Shown here in pieces: positions 1-8,780 of a stretch of DNA of 64,000 nucleotides (position 1 is the stretch's first letter; every line of letters begins with the position of its first letter). Both the position numbers and the translations under genes were made by a program. The notes under the pieces are model-generated. The model saw only the letters and a list, made by a program, of their open reading frames with translations, did no database searches and had not been told where the DNA came from. This DNA comes from Picochlorum sp. 'celeri'. Lineage: Eukaryota > Chlorophyta > Trebouxiophyceae. Location: contig JAACMV010000005.1 in the NCBI GenBank assembly GCA_010909725.1, forward strand, positions 744,001 through 808,000, written 5' to 3'.

Positions 1-298
1 AGCTGCCCCTGGTGAGCAAAACGTTGGGTGTTCAATTCAGGAAAATAGCCTCGCAGGAGACGTTTGGTATTCAGGCATGCATACAAATATAAATAAATAA
101 ATAGTTTCCAGATCGAACCAGTATGCCGGCTTGTAAAAAGTATCGTCAGTGCTCTCGCGTGTGCAAGGCGCGTGTCTTTTGGTCACGTGCCCGTACCCGG
201 AACCGTCACATCTATGATCAGATATGGTGGCTGAAACCATTTGAGAGAGACTACTGAGAGAGACTCCAGTCATCTATCGATGTGATCTTATGCAAGAT
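1..298. other. Left edge, no gene resolved
   Basis: This stretch lies just beyond the stop codon of the RUS gene on the minus strand. I see no convincing coding frame, RNA gene or repeat. The only open frame of any length (minus, 37-273) has no recognisable features. It probably holds the 3' untranslated region of the RUS gene and flanking sequence of a gene outside the window. Confidence 0.4.
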
Positions 299-1555
299 TC
301 ATTCCTTCTTTTTCAATGAGATCCTCGAAGAACCCTGGTTGAGCAACACAGGATCCATGGTCCATGGGGACTGTTTCAAAGCCTCCATGAAGCGAGCAAC
401 CATTCTCTGGCTCACTGGTGCACTCATGCCCATACACAATGCGTCGAGGTACGCTCTGATAACATCTTCTCCTGGTATGCATCTGTCTGTCAGAAAAACG
501 TAGATTCTATGCCGTTTCATCGTGGACTGAACAATACAATGCATGGCTTGAGCATCATCAAACACATCAACAAGCCTCTTGATAGCAGCTGGATCACGCC
601 TCTGTACACTGTCTAAACTCGGAGCAATAATAATATCAATGTATGAAAAGGGCACTATATCCAGAAAAGGTATCCCTGGCAGCAAAGGTTCCAGTCGTGC
701 CACCTGCTCTGGTACAAGTATCTGCTGCTCCTTCTGCAGCCATGCATGAAAAAGAATACCCAACCGAAATCTATTCAACCGAGTGATACGCAGGCACCGC
801 ATTGCCTTGATATTTGCATGTATATGTATATATGTGAGAACAATGAAGCAGACAATTGCTGCCTGAGGAATTGACGATTCTGACAATCTGGCCAGCAGCA
901 GACCAAGCAGCAAGCCAATTGCTGTTATTGCTGTTTCTTGTGCAGACTCGCAGGCAGCCACATTGGCAGCGTTCTGTTGGAGTGCAAAGTGCTGAGTTAA
1001 AGCCATACGCGTGGAGGAGCCAGCGACGCCCGTCACAGCTTGGCATACTGCACCCAGCAAATACATGATTAAGAATTTGTGCTTGTCAAAGAATGGTGCA
1101 CAAATCTGCAGCGTGAGAGCAATGTCGTTGCATATATCTGCTGCTAGTCTCCATTGCTTCGAGTGAGAATCAAATGAAGAGCTTTTAGAGCATACATATA
1201 GACTAGAAATAGTCGCAATAGTCTCCTTGGCAGCGATTGATAACGTTGCAGCGACAATGCTGGCATCCTTGTTGCCAAAGCCCAACCCTAGCAGAATGGA
1301 TTGGTTGGACAGCATTCCCCGTATATACGAGGACAACCCTTGAATACTATCGTATATTTGAAAGGTCAGATAGTCGGGCGTGACCGACGCAGGGTACCCA
1401 GCTGGCAGAAACAAGTCTCTGGCAATTGTCTTCAACCCAAATACATCCTGGAAACACTTCAAGGACGACGAACATGATGTTCCCCCGACCCGTAAAGGTC
1501 GGACACTGCCTTCAGAGTCGACAATAAGACTATTTTCTCTATCAATAATAGTCAT
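299..1555 (-). CDS. RUS family protein (DUF647, root UV-B sensitive)
   Basis: A 418-residue single-exon protein of the RUS/DUF647 family. The family signature is visible near residues 49-65 as FLPAGYP, then SVTPDYLTFQIYD, followed by the conserved glycine-rich stretch LLGLGFGNKDASIVAAT. Several hydrophobic segments follow, for example around GLLLGLLLARL. In plants RUS proteins act in UV-B sensing in roots, auxin transport and organelle function, but their biochemistry is unsettled, so no reaction is assigned. Length is normal for the family. The start is an ATG at 1555. The gene diverges from the methyltransferase gene to its right across about 225 nt. Family call is firm; the member (RUS1-6) is not resolved. 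Confidence 0.9.
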   Translation of the reverse strand: MTIIDRENSLIVDSEGSVRPLRVGGTSCSSSLKCFQDVFGLKTIARDLFLPAGYPASVTPDYLTFQIYDSIQGLSSYIRGMLSNQSILLGLGFGNKDASIVAATLSIAAKETIATISSLYVCSKSSSFDSHSKQWRLAADICNDIALTLQICAPFFDKHKFLIMYLLGAVCQAVTGVAGSSTRMALTQHFALQQNAANVAACESAQETAITAIGLLLGLLLARLSESSIPQAAIVCFIVLTYIHIHANIKAMRCLRITRLNRFRLGILFHAWLQKEQQILVPEQVARLEPLLPGIPFLDIVPFSYIDIIIAPSLDSVQRRDPAAIKRLVDVFDDAQAMHCIVQSTMKRHRIYVFLTDRCIPGEDVIRAYLDALCMGMSAPVSQRMVARFMEALKQSPWTMDPVLLNQGSSRISLKKKE

Positions 1556-1780
1556 ATGTTTGAATAGAGCAAATTCATCAGAGAGAAAGGAATAAATAGC
1601 TCTGTATTGGACCTCACCAATCGACGGTGCTCATGAGCAATCTAGTGCCAAAAACAATCTCCCATTGAATGGCACGTTTCATGGGAGACAATAGGTATCG
1701 TACTGCACAGGGCCAGCATGCGTCATCACCTTGGCCTTGCGCTCTTCGTGTACCTAAAAATATTTAAAAATTCAAATAAA

Positions 1781-3328
1781 ATGACATCAAGGGCAGCAAT
1801 GCCCGTCTCCGTGATGATCATGGAACCACATGCATTGGCCAAACTGCATTCCATGCCAGGAGTCTTTGCTCAGCGTGGATGGAGTACCAGATGCTCTTCT
1901 ACACGATTGATTCATGGTAGAATACAATTATATTTCAGTATTTCAGGTCGTCAGAGGGTGCAATGCAGTGCGACCACTCCATCCCCACCAAGTCAGCCTT
2001 GCCTGGCTGACACCCTTCCAAGGGTTGTTCTCAAGGGGGGCAAGAATAAACTCTTTCAGGGTGAGAATAAGGCTGTGATTGTGTATCCTGGGGCTATAGA
2101 TTGTGTTATTGGGCGTCCTCCACCAAAGGCTGGGGATGCCGTGTTACTATGCAATGGAGACAGAAGAGTGATTGCACTGGGGGTCATCAACCCTGAGTCA
2201 TTGTATGCTGTGCGCATAGTGGAAGCATTTGATAGAGGCGTATTGCCGGATTATTTATCGATAGATAATATAGATGCAGAAGATCTTGTTCAGCGTATCA
2301 TTCGTACAAGAATTGATCATGCGATTATGCTGCGACAAGCGCTGTCGTTGCCTTGTTGGGATGATCATGGAATGGGAAGGACTACCGCGTACCGTCTGAT
2401 TAATAGCGAAGGGGATTATATATCTGGGTTGATTGTGGATGTATTTGATAGGGTTGCTGTGGTGAGTTCGTCCGCCATTTGGATTGAGAGGAGGAAGCCT
2501 AGTATAATGGAACATATTCTGCAGTCACTCCCACATGTTGATCGCGTGGTCTGGCGACCGTCTCGCGAGATGCTAGAAATGGAGGGAATGACTCCAGAAG
2601 AATTGGATGAACTATGTGAAAATGATTCCACGAAAGATCATGTCAGCGATGCAGCAAACGTCCAACAACAACAACAAGAAGAAGCAATTGTGGAAGAGTT
2701 TGGGGCAAAATTTCATGTTGCACCTCGCGGTCAAAAGACTGGCTTTTATGTCGATCAGCGCGATAGTAGGTCTTTTATTTCACAAATTAGCAAAGGAAAA
2801 GATGTATTAGATATATGTTGTTATTCTGGGGGATTTTCTATTCAAGCAGCACGTGGTGGTGCAGCATCTGTCACGGGTGTTGACAGCTCACAGGCTGCCA
2901 TTGGCCTGGCACAACGCAACGCGACGCTGAATGGATTTAATAATACATGCACATTTGTCAAAAGTGATGCATCAAAATTCATGGATGAGTCGATTGATCA
3001 GAAAAAGCAGTGGGATATTGTCATATTAGATCCACCAAAGCTTGCACCCACCAGAAAGTCTCTTACCAGTGCCAGACGAAAGTACGAGTCGCTCAATACC
3101 AAAGCAATGAAGCTCGTCAAGCCAGGAGGATTATTGATGACGTGTAGCTGCTCAGGCGCCATGACGCAGTCCCATGGAGAGTTCACAAAGGTGATTTTGT
3201 CAGCAGCTCGGAGAGCTGGTGTTTCAGCTACAATTTTACACAAACGAGGTGCAGGTGGGGATCACCCAATCAATCCCAACTATCCAGAAGGAGAATATTT
3301 GAGTAATTATCTCGTTCGAATACTATAA
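1781..3328 (+). CDS. RlmI-like SAM-dependent rRNA (cytosine-C5) methyltransferase, organellar
   Basis: A class I SAM-dependent RNA methyltransferase resembling bacterial RlmI, which makes m5C in 23S rRNA. An N-terminal leader of about 85 residues looks like an organelle transit peptide. A PUA-like domain follows (GGKNKLFQGENKAVIV, then AVRIVEAFDRG). The Rossmann domain shows the SAM loop DICCYSGGFS near residue 341, the acidic strand GVDSS, the motif IV sequence DPPKLAP near 416 and the cysteine-containing motif CSCSG near 460. The frame is open from an ATG at 1718, but the intervening sequence is A/T-rich and looks like leader DNA, so I prefer the ATG at 1781 (515 residues). Its stop lies 4 nt from the convergent prenyltransferase gene. 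Likely acts on plastid or mitochondrial rRNA; which one is inference. Confidence 0.88.
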   Translation: MTSRAAMPVSVMIMEPHALAKLHSMPGVFAQRGWSTRCSSTRLIHGRIQLYFSISGRQRVQCSATTPSPPSQPCLADTLPRVVLKGGKNKLFQGENKAVIVYPGAIDCVIGRPPPKAGDAVLLCNGDRRVIALGVINPESLYAVRIVEAFDRGVLPDYLSIDNIDAEDLVQRIIRTRIDHAIMLRQALSLPCWDDHGMGRTTAYRLINSEGDYISGLIVDVFDRVAVVSSSAIWIERRKPSIMEHILQSLPHVDRVVWRPSREMLEMEGMTPEELDELCENDSTKDHVSDAANVQQQQQEEAIVEEFGAKFHVAPRGQKTGFYVDQRDSRSFISQISKGKDVLDICCYSGGFSIQAARGGAASVTGVDSSQAAIGLAQRNATLNGFNNTCTFVKSDASKFMDESIDQKKQWDIVILDPPKLAPTRKSLTSARRKYESLNTKAMKLVKPGGLLMTCSCSGAMTQSHGEFTKVILSAARRAGVSATILHKRGAGGDHPINPNYPEGEYLSNYLVRIL

Positions 3329-3332
3329 AACG

Positions 3333-4355
3333 TCAGACTGAATATCGATGCGCCCCCAATGGGTCTAACAAACGCAATTTATGTGACAATGTTTCCATCA
3401 TGACTTTTGCTCTAGAATACATCTTTTCATCCGATGAACTCTCTGCATGCTCAAGCATAACGTTGTAAAACTCATATACTGCTATTGCTGGCTGAATGGA
3501 TGTTTCATGCCGCGTCATCAGTGACGCACTACATTCCAAAAACCCATCCAACTGATCCTGTGATACTGCATCATATAAACCTAGATACTTGAAGTACGCC
3601 CATGCAGCTTCATTCTCCACACAGCCCTCTATATATGACATGACCATCTCGATTTCAGTAGATCGAGGCATCAAATGCGCGAGCTGTTGAACACTCTCAC
3701 ACAGATGAAGGAGCCACATCCGTTGGTTCCATGCAGAGTTATTCATCACATCCCTCTCCAGACACTCCACTGTAAACATAATCTCACCTCGCAACGAATC
3801 CGCTGTCGGCCACATCTTCAAAACAGCCTGTCTATGCGCCCATACATGATAATTTTTCGCATCAAACTCCAAACACCCACGGGTAAACTCCATCTCCTCC
3901 TTCACACATGCAGCCCCTTGAAGCTCCACCATCTTCCTCCTATAATTCCACACTTGATAATTCTTGGGATTTCCCGTCACAACAGTCTTCATCATCTGTT
4001 TCTCAAACAGCACCAGCTCGGACTGCCGCTGCATATTGCCTTGTCGCTTTGCCTCCTCAAAGAGAGCCACAAAACACGTCCACCTCCATGCCCATGCAGA
4101 ATAATCTGCTGAATTAATCCGCAGAATAATCTCCTCCGTCAGCCGCAACATTCTCTCACTCACCTCTCCATCATTCATTCGATCTAAAAACACATTCAGG
4201 ACGTCCTGCTTCGCCATATCCACATCAATATGGACAGCATGTGGTTTCCGTCTCTTCCGAAGCATGATGACATCAACATCCTCCCATTCCTTACTCTCCA
4301 GCACATTCATCTCCTGCGATATATCAACCACAAACGTATCTTTTGTTCCAGACAT
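3333..4355 (-). CDS. FNTA: Protein farnesyltransferase/geranylgeranyltransferase type I alpha subunit
   Basis: A 340-residue alpha subunit shared by cytosolic farnesyltransferase and geranylgeranyltransferase I, which attach isoprenoids to C-terminal CaaX cysteines. The diagnostic PFTA repeats are clear: DYSAWAWRW, NYQVWNYRRK, NYHVWAHRQ, NNSAWNQRMW and a weaker NEAAWAYFKYL. The length matches the family, and an ATG opens the frame. Its start lies only 36 nt downstream of the stop of the small three-exon gene on the same strand, so the two may share a transcript. Its stop is 4 nt from the convergent methyltransferase gene. A partner beta subunit is not in this window. Confidence 0.93.
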   Translation of the reverse strand: MSGTKDTFVVDISQEMNVLESKEWEDVDVIMLRKRRKPHAVHIDVDMAKQDVLNVFLDRMNDGEVSERMLRLTEEIILRINSADYSAWAWRWTCFVALFEEAKRQGNMQRQSELVLFEKQMMKTVVTGNPKNYQVWNYRRKMVELQGAACVKEEMEFTRGCLEFDAKNYHVWAHRQAVLKMWPTADSLRGEIMFTVECLERDVMNNSAWNQRMWLLHLCESVQQLAHLMPRSTEIEMVMSYIEGCVENEAAWAYFKYLGLYDAVSQDQLDGFLECSASLMTRHETSIQPAIAVYEFYNVMLEHAESSSDEKMYSRAKVMMETLSHKLRLLDPLGAHRYSV

Positions 4356-4391
4356 AACTCTATACCCTACTGATGCGTATACCGTGGCTTT

Positions 4392-4771
4392 TCATACATC
4401 CAGTTGTCCCTCTCCACGTCTGTCAACTTGCTCCGCAAATTGGTCAATTTCGCCTTTACAATAGCTACACAGGGTGGCATTATTAAAGAAACATATTGAG
4501 AAAAAAGTTGTTCATCAAGAGAAAATTCAAGCCTACTCTGAAATCGACGCACCTTCTTCAGTCTCAGTTCTCGTCCCACCAACTCTCTGCTGCTGCTGCT
4601 GCTGTTGCATAGGATCTGCATACGCCAATGGGTGATACTAGTTTAATGATTTTATTATTCTAAAATTATGTTTCATGCCAACGCACCGTCAGTATCCTTG
4701 AACCCGTCTCCTTCCAAAGCAGAGTCTGGTGTCGAGAAAAAGACAGGGTGCTGCGTCCCTGGAGTCTCCAT
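4392..4771 (-). CDS. Small orphan protein, three exons, polyglutamine run
   Basis: A reconstructed 78-residue protein, not recognised. Exons on the minus strand are 4771-4687, 4615-4537 and 4464-4392. The introns are 71 and 72 nt, start GTGCG and GTAGG, and end GCAG and GTAG, matching other introns of this window in size and +5 G. Reading phases fit (phase 1, then phase 2). The protein begins METPGTQHP, has a run of seven glutamines after a methionine, an acidic stretch (TETEEGAS) and a polar tail ending GEGQLDV. No signal peptide or membrane segment is visible. An unspliced 84-codon frame (4621-4367) crosses the same DNA but ignores both introns, so I reject it. The farnesyltransferase alpha gene starts 36 nt downstream. 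Confidence 0.55.
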
Positions 4772-4993
4772 GTACTGGATAGGAGACACTGCTCTTCTTG
4801 ATGACAATGCAACCTATAATTTTATTGCATCAGATACGCGACAGCACGTGGGGTTCCTTGAAAAGAACACACGCATGTGTGTCGTAATAAAGTAAAAGAA
4901 AAGAGCATTTTCTTATACTATAAGCTTAAAGCTTAAAGCTAAGCATCATCTTCATAAATCATGGGGTCATACATTTATTTTCAATAATGTATC

Positions 4994-5761
4994 ATGATGA
5001 TGTCGTCGATAGGAATGCATGGAAGAGACATGCTTATGACCACTCGACGGGAGCAGCAGACAACTCCTAGTGTGCACAGTGCTGTTGTTGCAAGTCGACA
5101 CAAGGCCACGATTCCACGCACAGGAGTAGCAAACACATCCCATCATCACGGCCATTATCAACAGAGGGTTGATTTCCATCGGAATAAAGAAAGGTGCTCG
5201 TTGTGTCTCTGCCATGCATCACGCAGGAACACATCCTCTGAGGATCTTGTCAGAGGACTGGCATTCTCATGTACAGAGTGTGGAGAATGCTGCACGGGAA
5301 GCGGTCATGTTTGGTTGAATAGGGCGGAAGTATCAGCCATAGCAAAGCTCCTTGGAGATGTAGATGAGGATGTTTTCATAGACACGTACTGCACGGGCCC
5401 CCCTCGCACAGATGGATGGTACATGCTCAAGAATGCAGAGGACTCGGATGCATGCATCTTTCTAGATCAAGAGACGAATCACTGCACGGTGTACGGCGCA
5501 AGACCTTTACAATGCGCAACGTATCCATGGTGGCCAGAACTAGTACAGTCTCGAAAGGCGTGGGCGCAAGAAGCGCGGCAAGTCTGCGAAGGCATTCTGT
5601 TGGATGACCATGATGATGATGTTGAGCTTGTCTCCTCACGAGAGGCTGCAGCACATCTCGACGCATTCTGTGCGTATTTGGCATCATCGGCAAAAGAAAA
5701 TAATATAGATGATGTGACTCATAATGATAATAATAATAATGATAACTCTGGTATTAAATAA
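4994..5761 (+). CDS. YkgJ/UPF0153-type CxxCxxCC metal-binding protein
   Basis: A 255-residue protein with the cysteine-cluster domain of the YkgJ/UPF0153 family. The signature is FSCTECGECCTG, with Cys93, Cys96, Cys99 and Cys100, followed downstream by CIFLD, HCTVYGARPLQC and YPWWPE, which are the usual companions. The family is thought to bind zinc or an iron-sulfur cluster; its function is poorly known. The first 80 residues are basic, hydroxylated and histidine-containing, consistent with an organelle transit peptide (inference). The C-terminus ends in an Asp/Asn-rich low-complexity tail encoded by AAT/GAT repeats around 5725-5755. The stop is 13 nt from the convergent bL32 gene. Confidence 0.85.
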   Translation: MMMSSIGMHGRDMLMTTRREQQTTPSVHSAVVASRHKATIPRTGVANTSHHHGHYQQRVDFHRNKERCSLCLCHASRRNTSSEDLVRGLAFSCTECGECCTGSGHVWLNRAEVSAIAKLLGDVDEDVFIDTYCTGPPRTDGWYMLKNAEDSDACIFLDQETNHCTVYGARPLQCATYPWWPELVQSRKAWAQEARQVCEGILLDDHDDDVELVSSREAAAHLDAFCAYLASSAKENNIDDVTHNDNNNNDNSGIK

Positions 5762-5774
5762 ACATGTATCCATA

Positions 5775-6269
5775 TCATGGGGTGGGTTGTTGCTCTCCTC
5801 TTTTTTCTTGCCCATGTGGGAATGCAGGGCACTCGTCTTCTGAACACGATGACGGCATCACATGAGGTGGAAACACTCGTGAACATTTACTACACTGTGA
5901 CACCACAGGAACACGCCTCGTGAACTTGGTAGCACTTCTATTTCCTTTTCTGCTCGGTGTCACTTTTCTCTTTGGCACCGCCATCCACATCACCACTGTA
6001 TCATATACATCTCTAACGACACTGATATTATAACTATCTTTCAATACATCAGCCAATGATGACGATCTCATCTCCTGAGGAGAAGTCGCAGTATTGGTAA
6101 ACAGCGTCTTCCAGGAGGACGACTGTGGCCCACAGTACCGTCTCAGGATGGCACTCAAAGAAGATGACTGCTGTGCCATACTGTTACTGGTATTGGTTTT
6201 GATTGCTACAGCCACGGCTTTCTCTCCTTGTCTGATGCGACTTGAGCGCTTTTCCACACAACCATGCAT
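5775..6269 (-). CDS. MRPL32: Mitochondrial ribosomal protein bL32
   Basis: A nuclear-encoded bL32 of the large mitochondrial ribosomal subunit. The conserved core begins MAVPKRKVTPSRKGNR near residue 96, as in bacterial L32, and is followed by a zinc-finger pattern: CSKC (Cys126, Cys129) and C-x4-C (Cys142, Cys147). The long N-terminal extension before the core is typical of mitochondrial L32, which is processed on import. Plastid L32 is usually plastid-encoded, which favours mitochondria. The frame opens at 6269 but the internal Met31 (MAQQSSSLSAILRR, nt 6179) begins a better presequence and may be the true start. The gene diverges from NDUFB7. Confidence 0.85.
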   Translation of the reverse strand: MHGCVEKRSSRIRQGEKAVAVAIKTNTSNSMAQQSSSLSAILRRYCGPQSSSWKTLFTNTATSPQEMRSSSLADVLKDSYNISVVRDVYDTVVMWMAVPKRKVTPSRKGNRSATKFTRRVPVVSQCSKCSRVFPPHVMPSSCSEDECPAFPHGQEKRGEQQPTP

Positions 6270-6468
6270 GCGACAATGCTTCGGTCAATACTTGTATTTG
6301 ATGGGATACATAATTTCTGGAACCAATTCGTAGGCTCATGTGTTGATCCTTCTTCTTCTTGGCGACGATTCGTCCTGAGCAATCCTTATTTGAAACATAA
6401 CATCCATCTGATCTAAGAGATTGAAAGAGTCTTCATTATAAAACAAGGTCTCTGTCATTGTCGCTGGA

Positions 6469-6798
6469 ATGGTCGACAATTCTCTTGATTCCCCGACTCG
6501 TGTCCAAGCCACAGAGGTTTGTTTCCTTCTTTTACTATGTAATGTAATATAATCGTGAAGCATGGTATCTGATGTGATGGATTGCGGTTTCTATGTGTGT
6601 GTGCAGAAGGAGGTTCACGATGCCAAGGTTCCATTAGCGTATAGAGATATGTGTGTTGATTTGCTGATTCCGCTGAATGCGTGTCGTAGGAAGAACTATT
6701 ACCTTCCTTGGAAGTGTGAGGATGAGAGACATGCGTATGAGTTGTGTCAGTATAAAGAATACAAGCTGCGGATGCAGCAGAAACAGCAGCAGCAGTAG
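6469..6798 (+). CDS. NDUFB7: Complex I subunit NDUFB7 (B18)
   Basis: A 79-residue subunit of mitochondrial NADH dehydrogenase. Two exons are reconstructed: 6469-6516 (16 codons, starting MVDNSLDSPTRVQATE) and 6607-6798. The 90-nt intron starts GTTTG and ends GTGCAG. The second exon carries the CHCH arrangement of twin Cys-x9-Cys motifs: YRDMCVDLLIPLNACR and WKCEDERHAYELCQY. These form two disulfides and are imported by the Mia40 route in known homologues. The joined N-terminus matches the plant protein layout better than the unspliced frame opening at 6562. A short glutamine tail ends the protein. Confidence 0.92.
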
Positions 6799-6929
6799 TC
6801 AATGCGTAGTTTCAGGATGGCTCTCTTCCATCATCGTCTCTAATTTACAATACTGTTTTTTGTCATGCCAAAGAATGTAATATATGAATCGATACGCTAT
6901 CTGTCTGTTCTTCCTATCCGAATCTTTAT

Positions 6930-8780
6930 TCAGTTACTACGTTGTCGATGAATTTCTTGTCTGAGCCGAGGTATAATGTCAGCGAATGAGGGCCTCTCAT
7001 CTGCAGGGCCAAAGCACTCGTGTATCAAGTCTTGAATGGCTTGAGGAATGTTTGTTGGAATTTCCAGTCTCTTGTTGTGGAAACCAACCAAGAGAACGAC
7101 TTGCATGGCGTTGACGTCCTCCCAGGGGACCTGTCCAGTAAAAATCTCCCAGAGCACCACACCAAAGGAGTACACATCTGATGCTTCCGAACTGGTGCTG
7201 CTCTGGAGAACTTCTGGTGCTGTCCATTCAGGCGTGCCCATTTTCGAGCCAACTGACAGTTTGGTAGCTGTCTTTATTCTGGATAGGCCGAAATCGCACA
7301 CTTTGACGGTATAGTTTGCGTCCAAGAGAAGATTGGGTGACTTCAAGTCACCATGAATGATGGGCGGGGAAGAGGTATGAAGATAATGCATACCAACAGC
7401 CACATCACATGCCATCTTCAATTTTTGTTCAAGTGTGAGATTTATCCGCTCCTTTTCATTATTACTGTGCAGGATTTTGAAGAGAGATCCCTTTGCCATG
7501 AACTCTGACACAATGCATAGGCTGGATGGCTGTGTGCATGCTCCCATAAACTGCACGATATTTGGATGTCGCAGTTTCTTCAAAATAAATACTTCTTTTT
7601 TGAAGTTTTGTATAATTTTAGCTGGCAAATCTTGCTCCAAGAGCACTTTGATCGCGACATCAGTGTGTTTATACACCCCTTGGAAGACTTCGCCATATGC
7701 TCCAATACCCACTCGCTTGCCAAAGTCGAGCTCGCTCATGCAAATCTCCCACGAGTCTCCCTCAGAGGGTTCAAGATCTTGTAATGAAGAGTTTGAAACG
7801 CGATTCTTTCGAAGTCCTAGATCACCTGACAATCCCACTGATGAAGACAGGGTGTCTTTCCTCTTTGATGGATGTGTCCACTTGCTTTGATCAAAAAGAG
7901 TCTCTCTATATTCAACATTCACAGGACATGATGAACGTATACTGTGCAAGTACATTTGTCCAACCGTGCCAGCTGAACTACTAGATGGATAACGACTCTC
8001 ATCCGATCCTGACAGCCTTCCTCTGAGAGCTGTCATTGCTGTTTCTCTCGTCTCGTCAGACGGAAGTGCCATCTGATCCAACGCTGCTTCCAAACCTGTC
8101 GAATTCGCAAAGGGGCTCGCAAAGTCATCCAAATCGTCTAGTCGATTGGCAACGGGTGCCAATGCTGCTGCTGCTGCTCTTCCTTTTGATAGAGACTGGT
8201 ACTGCTGACTACTGCCAGAATACTGTGTACTCATTTGAATATCTAACGACTCCCTGACAGGCTGAATAAGAAATTCTTGCCCATCAGCATCACGAATGAT
8301 TGTCGCAGGCCCCATCTCTTCATACATTGAGGTCCTGTTCATAGATGGCCGCGTCACTTCAATGCTTTTGCGGATATTCTTACTGCTGCTTGCATACCTA
8401 CTCTGGCGATGCAGTCCATCCGAAGGCAGAGAACCACTCTGCTGCATCCAATCGGTAAACGACTCCACTCCTGCACCCTGCGAATAGGGAGTCTGCTGAG
8501 GCTCTGTACCCTGCGTTGCCGCGCTTGGAACCTCGGACCCGTTCAACGCAGCCTCTGCAGCCCGCTGCATCGCTTCCTCTAATTTTTTACTGACAGTGGT
8601 AATCTCATGATTCTCTAAAGGTATCCCATGCGCATCCCTGTGTTCACGAGACTCGGCCGGGGGAGTCTTGGTTCCACCTTGCGTTTGCATATTTCCTCCT
8701 CTTCCAGAACAGGATATCAGATTCCCAGCAACCTTATTCTCTGAAAAAGAAGAGTTTGTGCCCAAATCTGGGAGTTTCAA
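6930..8780 (-). CDS. Raf-like (CTR1/EDR1-type) protein kinase, 5' end uncertain
   Basis: A tyrosine-kinase-like Ser/Thr kinase with a long disordered N-terminus (residues 1-345, rich in Ser, Gln and Ala) and a C-terminal kinase domain. Visible motifs are the glycine loop GIGAYGEVF near 356, the lysine in DVAIKVL near 377, the catalytic loop HGDLKSPN near 474, DFGLSR near 495 and the activation segment GTPEWTAPEV. The usual HRD arginine is glycine here, so it is a non-RD kinase. The best resemblance is to plant Raf-like MAPKKKs of the CTR1/EDR1 group. The frame opens with TTG at 8780, so either an upstream exon is missing or translation starts at Met31 (nt 8690). No regulatory domain is recognised upstream. 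Confidence 0.85.
   Translation of the reverse strand: MKLPDLGTNSSFSENKVAGNLISCSGRGGNMQTQGGTKTPPAESREHRDAHGIPLENHEITTVSKKLEEAMQRAAEAALNGSEVPSAATQGTEPQQTPYSQGAGVESFTDWMQQSGSLPSDGLHRQSRYASSSKNIRKSIEVTRPSMNRTSMYEEMGPATIIRDADGQEFLIQPVRESLDIQMSTQYSGSSQQYQSLSKGRAAAAALAPVANRLDDLDDFASPFANSTGLEAALDQMALPSDETRETAMTALRGRLSGSDESRYPSSSSAGTVGQMYLHSIRSSCPVNVEYRETLFDQSKWTHPSKRKDTLSSSVGLSGDLGLRKNRVSNSSLQDLEPSEGDSWEICMSELDFGKRVGIGAYGEVFQGVYKHTDVAIKVLLEQDLPAKIIQNFKKEVFILKKLRHPNIVQFMGACTQPSSLCIVSEFMAKGSLFKILHSNNEKERINLTLEQKLKMACDVAVGMHYLHTSSPPIIHGDLKSPNLLLDANYTVKVCDFGLSRIKTATKLSVGSKMGTPEWTAPEVLQSSTSSEASDVYSFGVVLWEIFTGQVPWEDVNAMQVVLLVGFHNKRLEIPTNIPQAIQDLIHECFGPADERPSFADIIPRLRQEIHRQRSN

Noticed and set aside
37..273. 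78-codon minus-strand frame at the left edge
   Set aside because: No family resemblance and low-complexity composition; likely chance.
4367..4621. 84-codon minus-strand frame as a gene
   Set aside because: It reads through two introns of typical size and ignores an exon with a good start codon; the spliced version is more coherent.
4668..4895. 75-codon plus-strand frame
   Set aside because: It lies antisense to exon 1 and intron 1 of the spliced orphan and has no features of its own.
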